A DNA stretch of 64,000 nucleotides from JAGREO01 sp020446285 (GTDB lineage: Bacteria; Pseudomonadota; Alphaproteobacteria; Geminicoccales; Geminicoccaceae): the NCBI GenBank assembly GCA_041398005.1, contig JAWKVP010000002.1, positions 186,001 to 250,000 of the forward strand, read 5' to 3'. Made by a program: the position numbers and the translations under genes. The notes below the pieces were generated by a model. The model made no database searches. It saw only the letters and a list, made by a program, of their open reading frames with translations, and was not told the origin of the DNA. Below are positions 8,355 through 16,720 of this stretch, piece after piece. The stretch's first letter is position 1. Each line of letters begins with the position of its first letter.

Positions 8355-9536
8355 TCAGATTCCGATATCCTGCAGCATCTCCTCGACCTTCATTTCGTCG
8401 AGGCGAAGCCGTTCATACTGTTTCTGCAGGAACTGGAGCGCTTCGCCGGAATAGCTCAGCTCCCTGCCATCCGGGCTCACGGTCGCCTCGGCCATCTCGA
8501 TGGCCATGCGCAGATTGATATAGTAGGGGGCCGGAAAGTCCGCGCGCGCGCAAAGCAGCGCGAGGTAGCGGCGATCCTGATTGTAGACCAGCCTGCGAAT
8601 GGCCGGCGGTTCCAGTCGCGCCATCAGCGACATGGCCTGCTCGAAGCTGTTGATGTCACCGTCGCGCAGGAACTTCAGGATATCTTCGGCGTTCAGTTCA
8701 TCGGCCATATAGAGCTCACGCAGTCGCGTGCGCAGGGTCTGGTCGCCATGCTCGCGCGCCGTCAGGCCGATCGCCGCGCGATCCTGCACCGCACGCATGA
8801 TCGCCTTGGCCTGCTCCGGGTCCATCCGCTTCGAGCGGGTCAGTTCCCACTCGATCCGCGCGCCGATGACCCCGACCATCTCCTCCACCATCTCGAAGGG
8901 CAGCTCGGGCCTTCGGACCAGACGATCCTGAACCTGCTGGTCGTGGCGGTAATCGTCCATGACCCGCTTCATCGTCCTGTCAGAGAGCTTCGCGCCGACA
9001 TTGCCGACAAGGCGCACGACCACCTGCTGGTGACCGGAATCGACGAGCGCATCGGACAGTTCTTCCGACACCCGTTCACGACCGGCCACCGCCAGCGCAT
9101 ATTGCATCGCGTTGGTTCGAACGATCTCGATCAGGTCCGCATCCGAAAGTACCGGGCTGTTGGCGAGGATCGGCCCGGCAACCTCGATATCGTCACTCGC
9201 CAGTTGTCGGGCGACGGGTACGGGCAGGTTCTCGCTGGTGGAGACGGTCTCCGCGAGCGCCTTTCGGACTTCCTTCTCAATATCGTTGACGAGAAGAGAA
9301 AGGAGCCCGTTCGCAAGGTTCCGCGTCCGGTCCACCGCGAGCGAATCGAAGGACTGGCCGAGCTTGCGGGCAATCAATGCCCGCCCCTCGGTGGAAGGGT
9401 CGCGCTTGAGCGCCTCTACATCCGCGAGTTGCAGCGCATTGGCCTGCGCTGCCCTGGTGCCCTGCTGCATCATCGCCTGACGTCGCCGGCTGCCACCCGC
9501 AGGTGCCGGAAGTGTTTGTGCCTGATCCTCTGACAT
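8355..9536 (-). CDS. DUF2336 domain protein
   Basis: A 393-residue, mostly helical, soluble protein matching the alphaproteobacterial DUF2336 family, whose function is unknown. It shows HEAT-like repeating helices, for example EGRALIARKLGQSFDSL, DIEVAGPILANSPVLSDADL and VVVRLVGNVGAKLSDRTM, and no signal peptide or membrane segment. An LxxPxxL-type repeat of aspartate-rich turns supports a repeat scaffold. It is transcribed away from mmcB; the 185-base divergent region holds a perfect inverted repeat at 9661-9676. In other alphaproteobacteria DUF2336 genes lie near cell-cycle or motility genes, but nothing here points to a specific role. Confidence 0.75.
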   Translation of the reverse strand: MSEDQAQTLPAPAGGSRRRQAMMQQGTRAAQANALQLADVEALKRDPSTEGRALIARKLGQSFDSLAVDRTRNLANGLLSLLVNDIEKEVRKALAETVSTSENLPVPVARQLASDDIEVAGPILANSPVLSDADLIEIVRTNAMQYALAVAGRERVSEELSDALVDSGHQQVVVRLVGNVGAKLSDRTMKRVMDDYRHDQQVQDRLVRRPELPFEMVEEMVGVIGARIEWELTRSKRMDPEQAKAIMRAVQDRAAIGLTAREHGDQTLRTRLRELYMADELNAEDILKFLRDGDINSFEQAMSLMARLEPPAIRRLVYNQDRRYLALLCARADFPAPYYINLRMAIEMAEATVSPDGRELSYSGEALQFLQKQYERLRLDEMKVEEMLQDIGI

Positions 9537-9660
9537 TACAGCTCACAGCCTCTTTCCAACGGCGCCCTGTCATGCGAGCGTGCCGAAACGTCACTTCCCG
9601 TACAGGATATGGAAATGGAGTTAACGTTTGGTTGCATCGTATCGAATGAGATCGGTGATC

Positions 9661-9676
9661 GCGGGACTTGTCCCGC
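9661..9676. repeat. Perfect 7-bp inverted repeat in the DUF2336/mmcB divergent region
   Basis: GCGGGAC, two bases, then GTCCCGC form a perfect dyad 45 bases before the mmcB start. The two-base loop is too tight for a good RNA hairpin, so a protein-binding site is the more likely reading. No known regulator motif was matched. Confidence 0.4.
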
Positions 9677-9721
9677 CCGTACACCGACGCTACCGACCAT
9701 AGAGGGAGTGACAGACCGGCA

Positions 9722-10156
9722 ATGACGACCGCTGACGAGATCGCGCGCGGCGTTTCACGACTCATGGTGGACCGCGGCTATGCACCGCTCGGCGAAGTCT
9801 CGCTGAAGACGGGTCGGCGGGTCGATATCATGGCCATTGGCCCCAAGGGCGAGATTTGTGTCGTAGAGATCAAGTCGTCACGAGAGGACTTCATGACCGA
9901 CAGGAAATGGCATGAATATCTCGAATACGCCGACACATTCTATTTCGCCGTCGCCGCCGGATTTCCGCTGGAGTTGCTGCCTGACGACGAGGGGCTGATC
10001 ATCGCCGACGGATATCACGGGGAAATCGTTCGCGCTTCGGCTGAACACCCGCTTCCCGCCGCGAGGCGCAAGGCGCTGTTGCTGCGTTTTGCCCGCACGG
10101 CCGCCCATCGCGCCCGGCGCTACGAGGATCCGGGCATCCCGGCACTCCTGCCCTGA
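9722..10156 (+). CDS. mmcB: MmcB family putative DNA-repair endonuclease
   Basis: A 144-residue protein of the MmcB family, described in Caulobacter as a LexA-regulated gene for mitomycin C resistance and predicted to have a PD-(D/E)XK nuclease-like fold. Visible motifs are RRVDIMAIGPKGEICVVEIK (D and ExK of the nuclease core), SSREDFMTDRKWHEYLEYAD and FYFAVAAGFP. The ATG at 9722 follows a GGGAGTG box and matches the usual N-terminus (R..ADEIARGVSRLM). A longer frame from 9668 adds 18 unlikely residues. The stop at 10156 abuts the stop of nudC on the other strand with no spacer. A clear LexA box (GTTC-N7-GTTC) was not found. Confidence 0.82.
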   Translation: MTTADEIARGVSRLMVDRGYAPLGEVSLKTGRRVDIMAIGPKGEICVVEIKSSREDFMTDRKWHEYLEYADTFYFAVAAGFPLELLPDDEGLIIADGYHGEIVRASAEHPLPAARRKALLLRFARTAAHRARRYEDPGIPALLP

Positions 10157-11050
10157 TCAGACGTCGCCATCCAGCCATTCATCGATCAGGTAACGGGCGA
10201 TGCTGTCGGTATTCGGCAGTTGCACGGGCCGCGTTCCGGGGTCGAGCAATTCCTCGCGGGTGAACCAGCGCGCATCCTCGATCTCCTCGGGATCCAGCCT
10301 GAGCGGCTGCTGGCGCGCGCTTGCCTGGAAACCGAGCATCAGCGACTGCGGAAAGGGCCAGGGTTGCGACGAGCGGTAGCGGATATTGTCGACCTCGATG
10401 CCCACTTCCTCGAAAACCTCCCGCGCAACGGTCTGCTCCATCGACTCGCCCGGTTCCATGAAACCCGCCAGTGTTGAGTAGATTCCGGCCGGAATGCGTG
10501 CCGAACGGCCCAGCACGCAGCGATCACCATCACTGACGAGAACGATCACGGCCGGATCGGTGCGCGGAAAACTGTCGAGACCGCAGCCGTCACAATGACG
10601 GGCATGGCCGCCATCGATGGGCCTCGTGCGCTTGCCACAGGCACCGCAATGGAGATGTTTCGCGCGCCAGTGCACCAGCGCCCGGGCATAGGCGGCAAGG
10701 CCGGCATCCCGGCGCGTGACGGTACGCCCGATGGAGCGGACCTCGACATAGTCGAGATGACCGTCGTCGCGACCCCCGACCTCCACGGCGAAATGGGCGA
10801 TACCGTCCTGAAGGCCCAAAAAGAGCGGCTCCATGGACCCGATCCCGTCGATGTCGGTCGGTGCCTGCCAGGCAAGCGCCGGATCGCCTTCGAGATCCGC
10901 CAGCACCTTCAGCCCGAACATCGGCAGGACACGGCTTGCGGGGTCATGGAGACGTTCGGCAATCCAGCCTGCCTCACGCCGCCGGTGCGATGCCCGGTCC
11001 AGTTCCGAGGAGGTATAGAGGTGGGGCGGCGGATTGTTGATGGACGACAT
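10157..11050 (-). CDS. nudC: NAD+ diphosphatase / NADH pyrophosphatase NudC
   Basis: A 297-residue Nudix hydrolase that cleaves NAD(H) to NMN(H) and AMP; in E. coli NudC also removes NAD caps from RNA. Domain order fits NudC: an N-terminal NUDIX-like domain (to about residue 125), a zinc ribbon with CGAC and CDGC pairs (about 134-155), then the catalytic Nudix domain. The Nudix box is complete: GFMEPGESMEQ, AREVFEEVGI. The SQPWPFPQSLM element, diagnostic of NudC, follows. The start MSSINNPPP is taken because similarity begins there. The open frame continues upstream across the complement of ffs but is not plausible as protein. Confidence 0.9.
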   Translation of the reverse strand: MSSINNPPPHLYTSSELDRASHRRREAGWIAERLHDPASRVLPMFGLKVLADLEGDPALAWQAPTDIDGIGSMEPLFLGLQDGIAHFAVEVGGRDDGHLDYVEVRSIGRTVTRRDAGLAAYARALVHWRAKHLHCGACGKRTRPIDGGHARHCDGCGLDSFPRTDPAVIVLVSDGDRCVLGRSARIPAGIYSTLAGFMEPGESMEQTVAREVFEEVGIEVDNIRYRSSQPWPFPQSLMLGFQASARQQPLRLDPEEIEDARWFTREELLDPGTRPVQLPNTDSIARYLIDEWLDGDV

Positions 11051-11132
11051 CGTGGCCTCGAATTTCGACAGGTACCGGATGGATATGGGCTGGAGCATCT
11101 GCGCGCAAGCGTCACGAGTGCGTTTGCAGGCC

Positions 11133-11161
11133 TTGCAAGGTGGCGCCCGAGCGCCGATATT
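11133..11161 (+). promoter_or_regulatory. Sigma-70-type promoter of the SRP RNA gene
   Basis: A -35 element TTGCAA (11133-11138), a 17-base spacer and a -10 element GATATT (11156-11161) end 8 bases before the first pair of the SRP RNA helix at 11169. Spacing and start position both fit. This promoter may also read into dnaX. Confidence 0.6.
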
Positions 11162-11168
11162 GGGTTGC

Positions 11169-11264
11169 GGAAGGCTGGTGCGGACGAGGCGCTCGCCAAC
11201 CCGGTCAGGTCCGGAAGGAAGCAGCCGCAACGGGTCAGCTTCGGGTCGCTGCCAGTCTTCCACC
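11169..11264 (+). ncRNA. ffs: Signal recognition particle RNA, small bacterial (4.5S) type
   Basis: The universally conserved SRP domain IV core, GGTCAGGTCCGGAAGGAAGC, lies at 11203-11222 and contains the GNRA tetraloop and asymmetric bulge bound by Ffh. The RNA closes by pairing of GGAAGGCTGG (11169-11178) with CCAGTCTTCC (11252-11261), one pair being G-U. An inner stem pairs the segments on either side of the core. The length of about 95 nt is the compact type without an Alu domain, as in most Gram-negative bacteria. It guides ribosomes making membrane proteins to FtsY. Placement directly before dnaX is common in alphaproteobacteria. Confidence 0.92.
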
Positions 11265-11272
11265 CCACCAGC

Positions 11273-12928
11273 GTGTTGACGAGATCGCGCATCACCGACA
11301 ATACCACGCCATATCGCGTCCTTGCGCGCACCTACCGGCCGACGAAGCTGGCGGAGCTGATCGGTCAGGAAGCGCTCGTGCGCGCATTGTCCAATGCCAT
11401 GGCCTCTGGCCGCGTCGCCCACGCGTTCCTGCTCACCGGCATCCGTGGCGTGGGCAAGACGACGACAGCCCGGATCATCGCCCGCTCGCTCAACTGCACC
11501 GGCGCCGATGGAACCGGCGGTCCGACGGTCGATCCCTGCGGCGTGTGCCCGAGCTGCCTTTCCATCGCATCCGACAACGCCATGGACGTCATCGAGATGG
11601 ATGCGGCAACGCGCACCGGAATCGACGACATTCGCGAGATCGTCGAGAAGGTCCACTACGCGCCGGTCGCATCGCGCTTCAAGATCTACATCATCGACGA
11701 AGTGCACATGCTGTCGGAAAAGGCGTTCAACGCCCTGCTCAAGACGCTCGAGGAGCCTCCGGCACACGCCAAGTTCATCTTCGCGACCACCGAGGCGCGC
11801 AAGGTACCGGTCACCGTGCTCTCGCGCTGCCAGCGCTTCGATCTGCGCCGCGTCGAGCCTGACGATCTGTTTGCCCATCTCAGGTCGGTCTGCGAGCGGG
11901 AAAAGGTCGAGGCGGAGGATGCGGCGCTGGAGCTCGTTGCCCGTGCGGCGGGCGGATCCGTTCGCGATTCGCTTTCGCTGCTCGATCAGGCGATTGCACT
12001 CAGCGAAGGGACGATCGGCTCCACCGATGTCGCCTTCATGCTCGGTCTCGGCGACCGCCGGCGGATCCTCGACCTCTACGACGCCCTGACCGCCGGCGAG
12101 GCCGCGACCGCAATCGACATCTTTCGCGAGGTCTATGATCGGGGTGCCGAGCCGGTTGCCGTCATTCAGGATCTGCTGGAAACCTGTCACTGGCTGTCAA
12201 CCCTTGCAATCGAACGCGATCGCGGCTCGATCATGGCGACCGACCGTGAGGTGGAAGCGCGTGGCAGGGTGCTCGCCGGAAAATTGTCCGCAGCGGTTCT
12301 GGCACGGGCCTGGCAGACCCTGCTCAAGGGACTCGACGAGGTCCGCAATGCGCCACATCCGGGTGCAGCCGCGGAAATGATCCTGCTCCGCCTGTCGGCC
12401 ATGGGCGACCTGCCGACACCGGGCGAGCTTGCACGGCTCATCCGCGCTGGAAAGGCCGACAGGCCGAATGCCGGCCGACAGACCGCTCCGGCCGGCTCCC
12501 GCGAGCGCGCACCCGAGGCATCGAACCCTTCCGGCTCGCCGGTCATCGAGCCTCCGCCTCCGGAACTGCCGGCGAATTTCGAGGAACTTGTCGACATGCT
12601 CGCCCGCAACGGCGAACAATCGCTTGCCGCCTATCTCAGGCAGGGAGCGCGGCTCGTGCGTTTCCGCCCGCAACATGTCGAACTGTCGCTCGACGACGGG
12701 CTGCCCGCCGATCTTTCCGGCAAACTGAACGAGGCGCTGCATCGGGTGACCGGCCAACGCTGGAGCATTGCCCTTTCACGCGACCATGCAAAGCCGACAC
12801 TCGCCGAACAGAAAGCCGACGAAAAACGCCGGGCCATTGACGAAGCGGCCCGCGCACCCGACGTACGAACGGTACTGGAGACCTTTCCGGGTGCCAGAAT
12901 TGTCGATGTCCGCCAGCGGAGCGGATAG
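11273..12928 (+). CDS. dnaX: DNA polymerase III subunits gamma and tau
   Basis: The clamp-loader ATPase that loads the beta clamp and bridges polymerase and DnaB. The core reads TPYRVLARTYRPTKLAELIG, Walker A GIRGVGKTTTA, a four-Cys zinc module (starting CTGADG, then CGVCPSC), IDEVHMLSEKAFNALLKTLE and FIFATTEARKVP. A proline-rich linker follows near residue 420 and a C-terminal tau domain completes it. No ATG precedes the conserved N-terminus; GTG 11273 (551 aa) or TTG 11276 must be used, only about 10 bases after the SRP RNA and with no clear Shine-Dalgarno sequence. The length is shorter than many DnaX proteins. ybaB follows after 51 bases. Confidence 0.93.
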   Translation: MLTRSRITDNTTPYRVLARTYRPTKLAELIGQEALVRALSNAMASGRVAHAFLLTGIRGVGKTTTARIIARSLNCTGADGTGGPTVDPCGVCPSCLSIASDNAMDVIEMDAATRTGIDDIREIVEKVHYAPVASRFKIYIIDEVHMLSEKAFNALLKTLEEPPAHAKFIFATTEARKVPVTVLSRCQRFDLRRVEPDDLFAHLRSVCEREKVEAEDAALELVARAAGGSVRDSLSLLDQAIALSEGTIGSTDVAFMLGLGDRRRILDLYDALTAGEAATAIDIFREVYDRGAEPVAVIQDLLETCHWLSTLAIERDRGSIMATDREVEARGRVLAGKLSAAVLARAWQTLLKGLDEVRNAPHPGAAAEMILLRLSAMGDLPTPGELARLIRAGKADRPNAGRQTAPAGSRERAPEASNPSGSPVIEPPPPELPANFEELVDMLARNGEQSLAAYLRQGARLVRFRPQHVELSLDDGLPADLSGKLNEALHRVTGQRWSIALSRDHAKPTLAEQKADEKRRAIDEAARAPDVRTVLETFPGARIVDVRQRSG

Positions 12929-12979
12929 AATCGTCCGGACTGTGAATTCCCCGATACGAACATCAAGGATGGACAAGGC

Positions 12980-13303
12980 ATGAAGAACCTGACCGGCATG
13001 CTCAAGCAGGCCCAGAAGATGCAGCAGCAAATGCAGGAGATGCAGACCCGTCTCGACGGAATGGAGGTCGAGGGCGAGGCCGGTGCCGGCATGCTCAGGG
13101 TCACGCTGAATGGCAAGGGCGAGATGCGCCGTGTGAAGATCGACCCTCAGCTCGTCGACCCTAACGATATCGAAACGCTCGAGGATCTGATCGTCGCCGC
13201 GACCAACAATGCCAAGCAGCGCGTCGAGGAACACATGCAGTCCGAGATGTCGAAGATGACCGGCGGTCTTCAGCTTCCCCCGGGCATGAAGCTGCCTTTC
13301 TGA
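12980..13303 (+). CDS. ybaB: YbaB/EbfC family nucleoid-associated protein
   Basis: A 107-residue DNA-binding protein that acts as a dimer and organises or protects the nucleoid. The sequence starts MKNLTGMLKQAQKMQQQMQE with the long amphipathic helix used for dimerisation, followed by VEGEAGAGMLRVTLNGKGEM and ending with LPPGMKLPF, all typical of the family. Length is standard. It sits between dnaX and recR, the classic order, with 25 bases to recR, and is probably cotranscribed with both. Confidence 0.93.
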   Translation: MKNLTGMLKQAQKMQQQMQEMQTRLDGMEVEGEAGAGMLRVTLNGKGEMRRVKIDPQLVDPNDIETLEDLIVAATNNAKQRVEEHMQSEMSKMTGGLQLPPGMKLPF

Positions 13304-13328
13304 ACCCGGGAACGCGGAACGACGGACC

Positions 13329-13925
13329 TTGGCGGCAAACGAGATCGAACATCTGATCCGGCTCATGGGACGGCTTCCGGGCCTCGGTCCGCGATCGGCG
13401 CGGCGTGCGGCGCTCAGTCTCATGAAACATCCGGACACGCTGTTGCGACCGCTCATCGAGGCACTCGGCACATGCCGCGATGCAATCTCCATCTGCTCCA
13501 CATGCGGCAATCTGGACAGCCACAATCCCTGCTCCGTCTGCGCTGACCGTGACCGCGACCGCGATGTCGTTTGCGTCGTCCAGGAGGTCGAGGATCTCTG
13601 GGCGATGGATCGCAGCGGCAGCTATCGGGGACTCTTCCACATTCTGGGTGGTACGCTTTCCGCCCTGGACGGGAGGCATCCCGAACATCTTCGCATCACC
13701 GCGCTTCTCGAGCGGGTGGAGAAGGACGGGATTGGAGAGGTCATCCTCGCGCTCGGCGCCACGGTCGACGGCCAGACTACCGCTCACTATCTTGGTGAAC
13801 GCCTCCGTCCGCTCGCATGCCGGGTCACGCGGCTGGCCTACGGTCTTCCCGTCGGAGGCGAGCTGAACTATCTGGATCAGGGAACACTGGATGCCGCCAT
13901 GAAGGCGCGCCAGCTTCTGGCCTGA
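13329..13925 (+). CDS. recR: Recombination protein RecR
   Basis: A 198-residue protein that works with RecO and RecF to load RecA at gapped DNA. It has the N-terminal helix-hairpin-helix (LMGRLPGLGPRSARRAAL), a C4 zinc finger (CSTCGNLDSHNPCSVC), a Toprim domain (VVCVVQEVEDLWAMD, RVEKDGIGEVILAL) and a C-terminal Walker-like LAYGLPVGGELNYLD. The frame opens at TTG 13329, which gives the normal length and an N-terminus AANEIEHLIRLM like other RecR proteins; no suitable ATG exists. It follows ybaB closely. Confidence 0.94.
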   Translation: MAANEIEHLIRLMGRLPGLGPRSARRAALSLMKHPDTLLRPLIEALGTCRDAISICSTCGNLDSHNPCSVCADRDRDRDVVCVVQEVEDLWAMDRSGSYRGLFHILGGTLSALDGRHPEHLRITALLERVEKDGIGEVILALGATVDGQTTAHYLGERLRPLACRVTRLAYGLPVGGELNYLDQGTLDAAMKARQLLA

Positions 13926-13985
13926 CCGTCCCTGCGCCGAACGGCAAGCCCCCGCACCCTGCACGCGACCAAGACGAGAACCCAC

Positions 13986-14492
13986 ATGAGTCTTCTTCCC
14001 ATCATCGAAGTTCCCGACCCGATTCTCAAACGGCCGACGGATCGGGTGGAGCAGTATGACGACGATCTGCGAAGGTTGCTCGACGACATGCTGGAGACCA
14101 TGTACGACGCACCCGGCATCGGTCTTGCGGGGCCCCAGGTGGGGGTGAGCCGCAGGCTTGCCGTGATCGACATATCCGAAGAGAAGAATGAACCCGTCCG
14201 GCTCGTCAATCCGTCGATCGAGTGGCGTTCGGACACCATCGTCCAGGCCGAGGAAGGATGCCTCAGTCTGCCGGGGCAGTATGCGGACATTCGCCGGCCG
14301 GATGCGGTTCATGTCTGCTATCTCGACGAGTACGGCAGGGAACAGCGCATCGAAGCCGATGGCCTGCTCGCACGCTGCCTGCAACATGAGATCGACCATC
14401 TCGATGGCATCCTGTTCACCGATCACATCTCGTCGCTCAAGAGAAACATGGTGATGCGCAAGCTCGCCAAGCGGCGCAAGCTCAATGCCTGA
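13986..14492 (+). CDS. def: Peptide deformylase
   Basis: A 168-residue Fe2+/Zn2+ enzyme that removes the formyl group from the initiator methionine of new proteins. All three motifs are present: GIGLAGPQVG, EEGCLSLPG with the metal-binding Cys, and QHEIDHLDG with the HExxH metal and catalytic residues. The N-terminus LLPIIEVPDPILKRP is also standard. It overlaps the start of fmt by 8 bases, so the deformylase and the formyltransferase are translationally coupled. It is separated from recR by 60 bases and likely shares the transcript. Confidence 0.96.
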   Translation: MSLLPIIEVPDPILKRPTDRVEQYDDDLRRLLDDMLETMYDAPGIGLAGPQVGVSRRLAVIDISEEKNEPVRLVNPSIEWRSDTIVQAEEGCLSLPGQYADIRRPDAVHVCYLDEYGREQRIEADGLLARCLQHEIDHLDGILFTDHISSLKRNMVMRKLAKRRKLNA

Positions 14493-15414
14493 ACGCACGC
14501 TCCGCATCGCCTTCATGGGCACGAGTGCATTCGCGGTGCCACCGCTGGAAGCCCTCGCCCGCGAAGCGGTGGACATCGTCGCCATATACACCCAACCGCC
14601 AAGACCCGCCGGGCGGGGCAGAAAACTCCGCCTTTCACCCGTTCACGAGACCGCCCTGCGGCTCGGACTGCCAGTCCACACACCCCACACATTCAGGGAC
14701 GAAGCAGCACGGTCCGGATTTGCGGCGCTCGATCTCGACGTTGCCATCGTCGCCTCCTACGGCCTGCTCCTGCCCGGAGCGGTGCTCGACGCACCAAGGC
14801 TCGGCTGTATCAATATCCACGCCTCGATCCTGCCACGCTGGCGTGGCGCCGCTCCCATCCAGCGGGCCATCCTCGCCGGTGATCACGAATCGGGCGTGGA
14901 CCTGTTCCAGATGGAAGAAGGCCTCGACACCGGCCCCGTCCTTCTGCGGCGCAGGGTGCGGATCGAGGATGATGACACATCCTCCATCCTGCACGACCGC
15001 CTCGCCGATCTCGGAGCCTCGATGATTCCGGAACTTGTTCAGGGACTGCAATCCGGCACACTGGATCCGGTTCCCCAGAGCCCGGCGGGTGCGGTTTACG
15101 CGAGGAAACTCCTGAAAGAGGAGGCCAATATCGATTTCGCCGAGCCGGCCGCGACCATCGAGCGAAAGATACGCGCTTTCGATCCATGGCCCGGAACATG
15201 GTGCCGCATCGGCAACGAGCGCCTGAGAATAAGGCGGGCGAAGCCCGTCGGGGAAAGCGGCGAGCCGGGAGAGGTTATCGGTCTGCCGCTCACCATTGCC
15301 TGTGGAACAGGTGCGCTCGAAGTCCTCGAAATCCAGCGCGAGGGGCGAAAGCCGATGACGCCCGGGGAACTGCAACGCGGTTTTCCCATTGCTCCAGGCA
15401 GTCGTCTGGAATAG
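14485..15414 (+). CDS. fmt: Methionyl-tRNA formyltransferase
   Basis: A 309-residue enzyme that formylates Met-tRNAfMet using 10-formyl-tetrahydrofolate. The catalytic domain has MGTSAFAVPPLEAL, YTQPPRPAGRG and the signature HASILPRWRGAAP, with the catalytic Asn-His-Asp arrangement (INIHA, then the Asp in the SGVDLFQM region). The C-terminal OB-fold tRNA-binding domain includes IRAFDPWPGTW. The ATG lies inside the end of def. truA starts two bases after the stop, completing a def-fmt-truA unit. Confidence 0.95.
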   Translation: MPERTLRIAFMGTSAFAVPPLEALAREAVDIVAIYTQPPRPAGRGRKLRLSPVHETALRLGLPVHTPHTFRDEAARSGFAALDLDVAIVASYGLLLPGAVLDAPRLGCINIHASILPRWRGAAPIQRAILAGDHESGVDLFQMEEGLDTGPVLLRRRVRIEDDDTSSILHDRLADLGASMIPELVQGLQSGTLDPVPQSPAGAVYARKLLKEEANIDFAEPAATIERKIRAFDPWPGTWCRIGNERLRIRRAKPVGESGEPGEVIGLPLTIACGTGALEVLEIQREGRKPMTPGELQRGFPIAPGSRLE

Positions 15415-15416
15415 CC

Positions 15417-16169
15417 ATGCCGCGCTACAGACTGGTGCTGGAATTCGATGGCGGCCCCTTCATCGGCTGGCAACGCCAGGATAACGGACCATCGGTCCAG
15501 GCGGCCGTCGAACGCGCGGTTCACGCGATGCTCGGCCAGAACGTGACCGCAATCGCGGCCGGACGGACCGATGCCGGCGTCCACGCCATGGCCCTGCCCG
15601 TACATGTCGACATCGCCATGAATATTCCGGTTGAAAAACTGCAAGCGGGCCTCAACTTCCATCTCCGCCCTGATCCGGTCGCCATTGTCGAGGCGATGCA
15701 GACCGACGATGATTTTCATGCCCGTTTCTCGGCACTTTCGCGGCGCTATCTCTATTGCATCGCCAATCGCCGCCCGCCGCCCGTGCTCGAACGCGGTCGC
15801 GTCTGGCATGTCGCAAGACGCCTGAGCGTGGAGCGGATGCAGGAAGCGGGTCAGGTACTCGTAGGCAAGCACGATTTCACAAGTTTTCGCAGCACCGCCT
15901 GCCAGGCCAGATCGCCGCTCAGGACATTGAGCCTGCTGCATGTGGAACGGCGGGAGGACAGGATCCATTTTCACCTTGAAGCACCGAGCTTCCTGCATCA
16001 TCAGGTGCGCAATATCGTCGGCAGCCTGAAACTCGTCGGCGAGGAGACTCGCCCGGTCTCCTTCATCAAGGATGCCCTCGCCGCCCGCGATCGTTCGAGT
16101 GCGGGGCCGACCGCCCCGGCCGCGGGACTCTTTTTCGTGAACGCCGCCTATCCCATGATGAGGCGGTGA
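15417..16169 (+). CDS. truA: tRNA pseudouridine(38-40) synthase
   Basis: A 250-residue enzyme that isomerises uridines 38-40 in the tRNA anticodon arm. The catalytic Asp is D52 in AGRTDAGVHA. RYLYCIANR, HDFTSFRST and FLHHQVRNIVGSL follow in family order. The ATG begins just after the fmt stop. The last 22 bases overlap, tail to tail, the coding end of the membrane-protein gene on the opposite strand. Length is normal. Confidence 0.94.
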   Translation: MPRYRLVLEFDGGPFIGWQRQDNGPSVQAAVERAVHAMLGQNVTAIAAGRTDAGVHAMALPVHVDIAMNIPVEKLQAGLNFHLRPDPVAIVEAMQTDDDFHARFSALSRRYLYCIANRRPPPVLERGRVWHVARRLSVERMQEAGQVLVGKHDFTSFRSTACQARSPLRTLSLLHVERREDRIHFHLEAPSFLHHQVRNIVGSLKLVGEETRPVSFIKDALAARDRSSAGPTAPAAGLFFVNAAYPMMRR

Positions 16170-16720
16170 ATGAGCTCGTCAGCCAGAATATCCAGCACAA
16201 ACAGGCCCAGAACCGTCACGGCGGCCGCGCGCAGGGTCACATTGAGCACGAACCACTGGACATAGAGTGCCCCGACGAAGGTCATGAGCAGAAGCGTCTG
16301 GCCGATCATCATCGGCAGGATGGTCGAAAGAAGAACGACGGCAACGAAGATCGCCATGATGCAGACCGCGACCCAGTTGCTTGCGACGACGAGCGGCACA
16401 TAGCGATCGGTTAGTCCGAAGCAGCGCACGAAAACGAGGCTGAGCAGCGGAAACTTCAGCCAGGTGATCGCAAACACGATCCCGGCCATGCCGAGACGCC
16501 CCGCCTCTGCGGGATCACCGGACTGGAGGCTCTGGACATGAAACACGAAAGCGGCCCCGGGCAACACGATGACAGCCGCCAGGAAGGATCGCCAGAATCC
16601 GTCGATGGAAAGATTGAGGTGCGTGAGACCGTCTTCCTGCAGTCTGACCAGCCGGAAAGCCGCGACGAGCGAACGAACGATCTCGTCGACAAGCGACTGG
16701 CGTTCGTCCTTGCGGATCAT
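16148..16720 (-). CDS. Uncharacterised membrane protein coupled to dapE
   Basis: A 190-residue protein of unknown function. The first 45 residues are charged and amphipathic (MIRKDERQSLVDEIVRSL). About four hydrophobic segments follow, around residues 48-70, 82-105, 115-145 and 150-180, including LVVASNWVAVCIMAIFVAVV. This is reminiscent of Yip1-type small membrane proteins but no diagnostic motif is present. The start ATG overlaps the dapE stop in an ATGA arrangement, so it is probably made from the dapD-dapE transcript. The 3' end overlaps truA by 22 bases. No reason to infer a lysine-pathway role beyond this coupling. Confidence 0.7.
   Translation of the reverse strand: MIRKDERQSLVDEIVRSLVAAFRLVRLQEDGLTHLNLSIDGFWRSFLAAVIVLPGAAFVFHVQSLQSGDPAEAGRLGMAGIVFAITWLKFPLLSLVFVRCFGLTDRYVPLVVASNWVAVCIMAIFVAVVLLSTILPMMIGQTLLLMTFVGALYVQWFVLNVTLRAAAVTVLGLFVLDILADELIHRLIMG

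Noticed and set aside
9620..9660. GTTAACGTTTGGTTGC as a possible LexA or CtrA box before mmcB
   Set aside because: It matches only three of four bases in each LexA half (GTTC-N7-GTTC) and only half of the CtrA motif; chance match is likely.
11279..11400. Frame of nudC or dnaX extended across the SRP RNA
   Set aside because: Both frames stay open through ffs, but the RNA is unmistakable, and similarity of NudC and DnaX starts only after it on either side.
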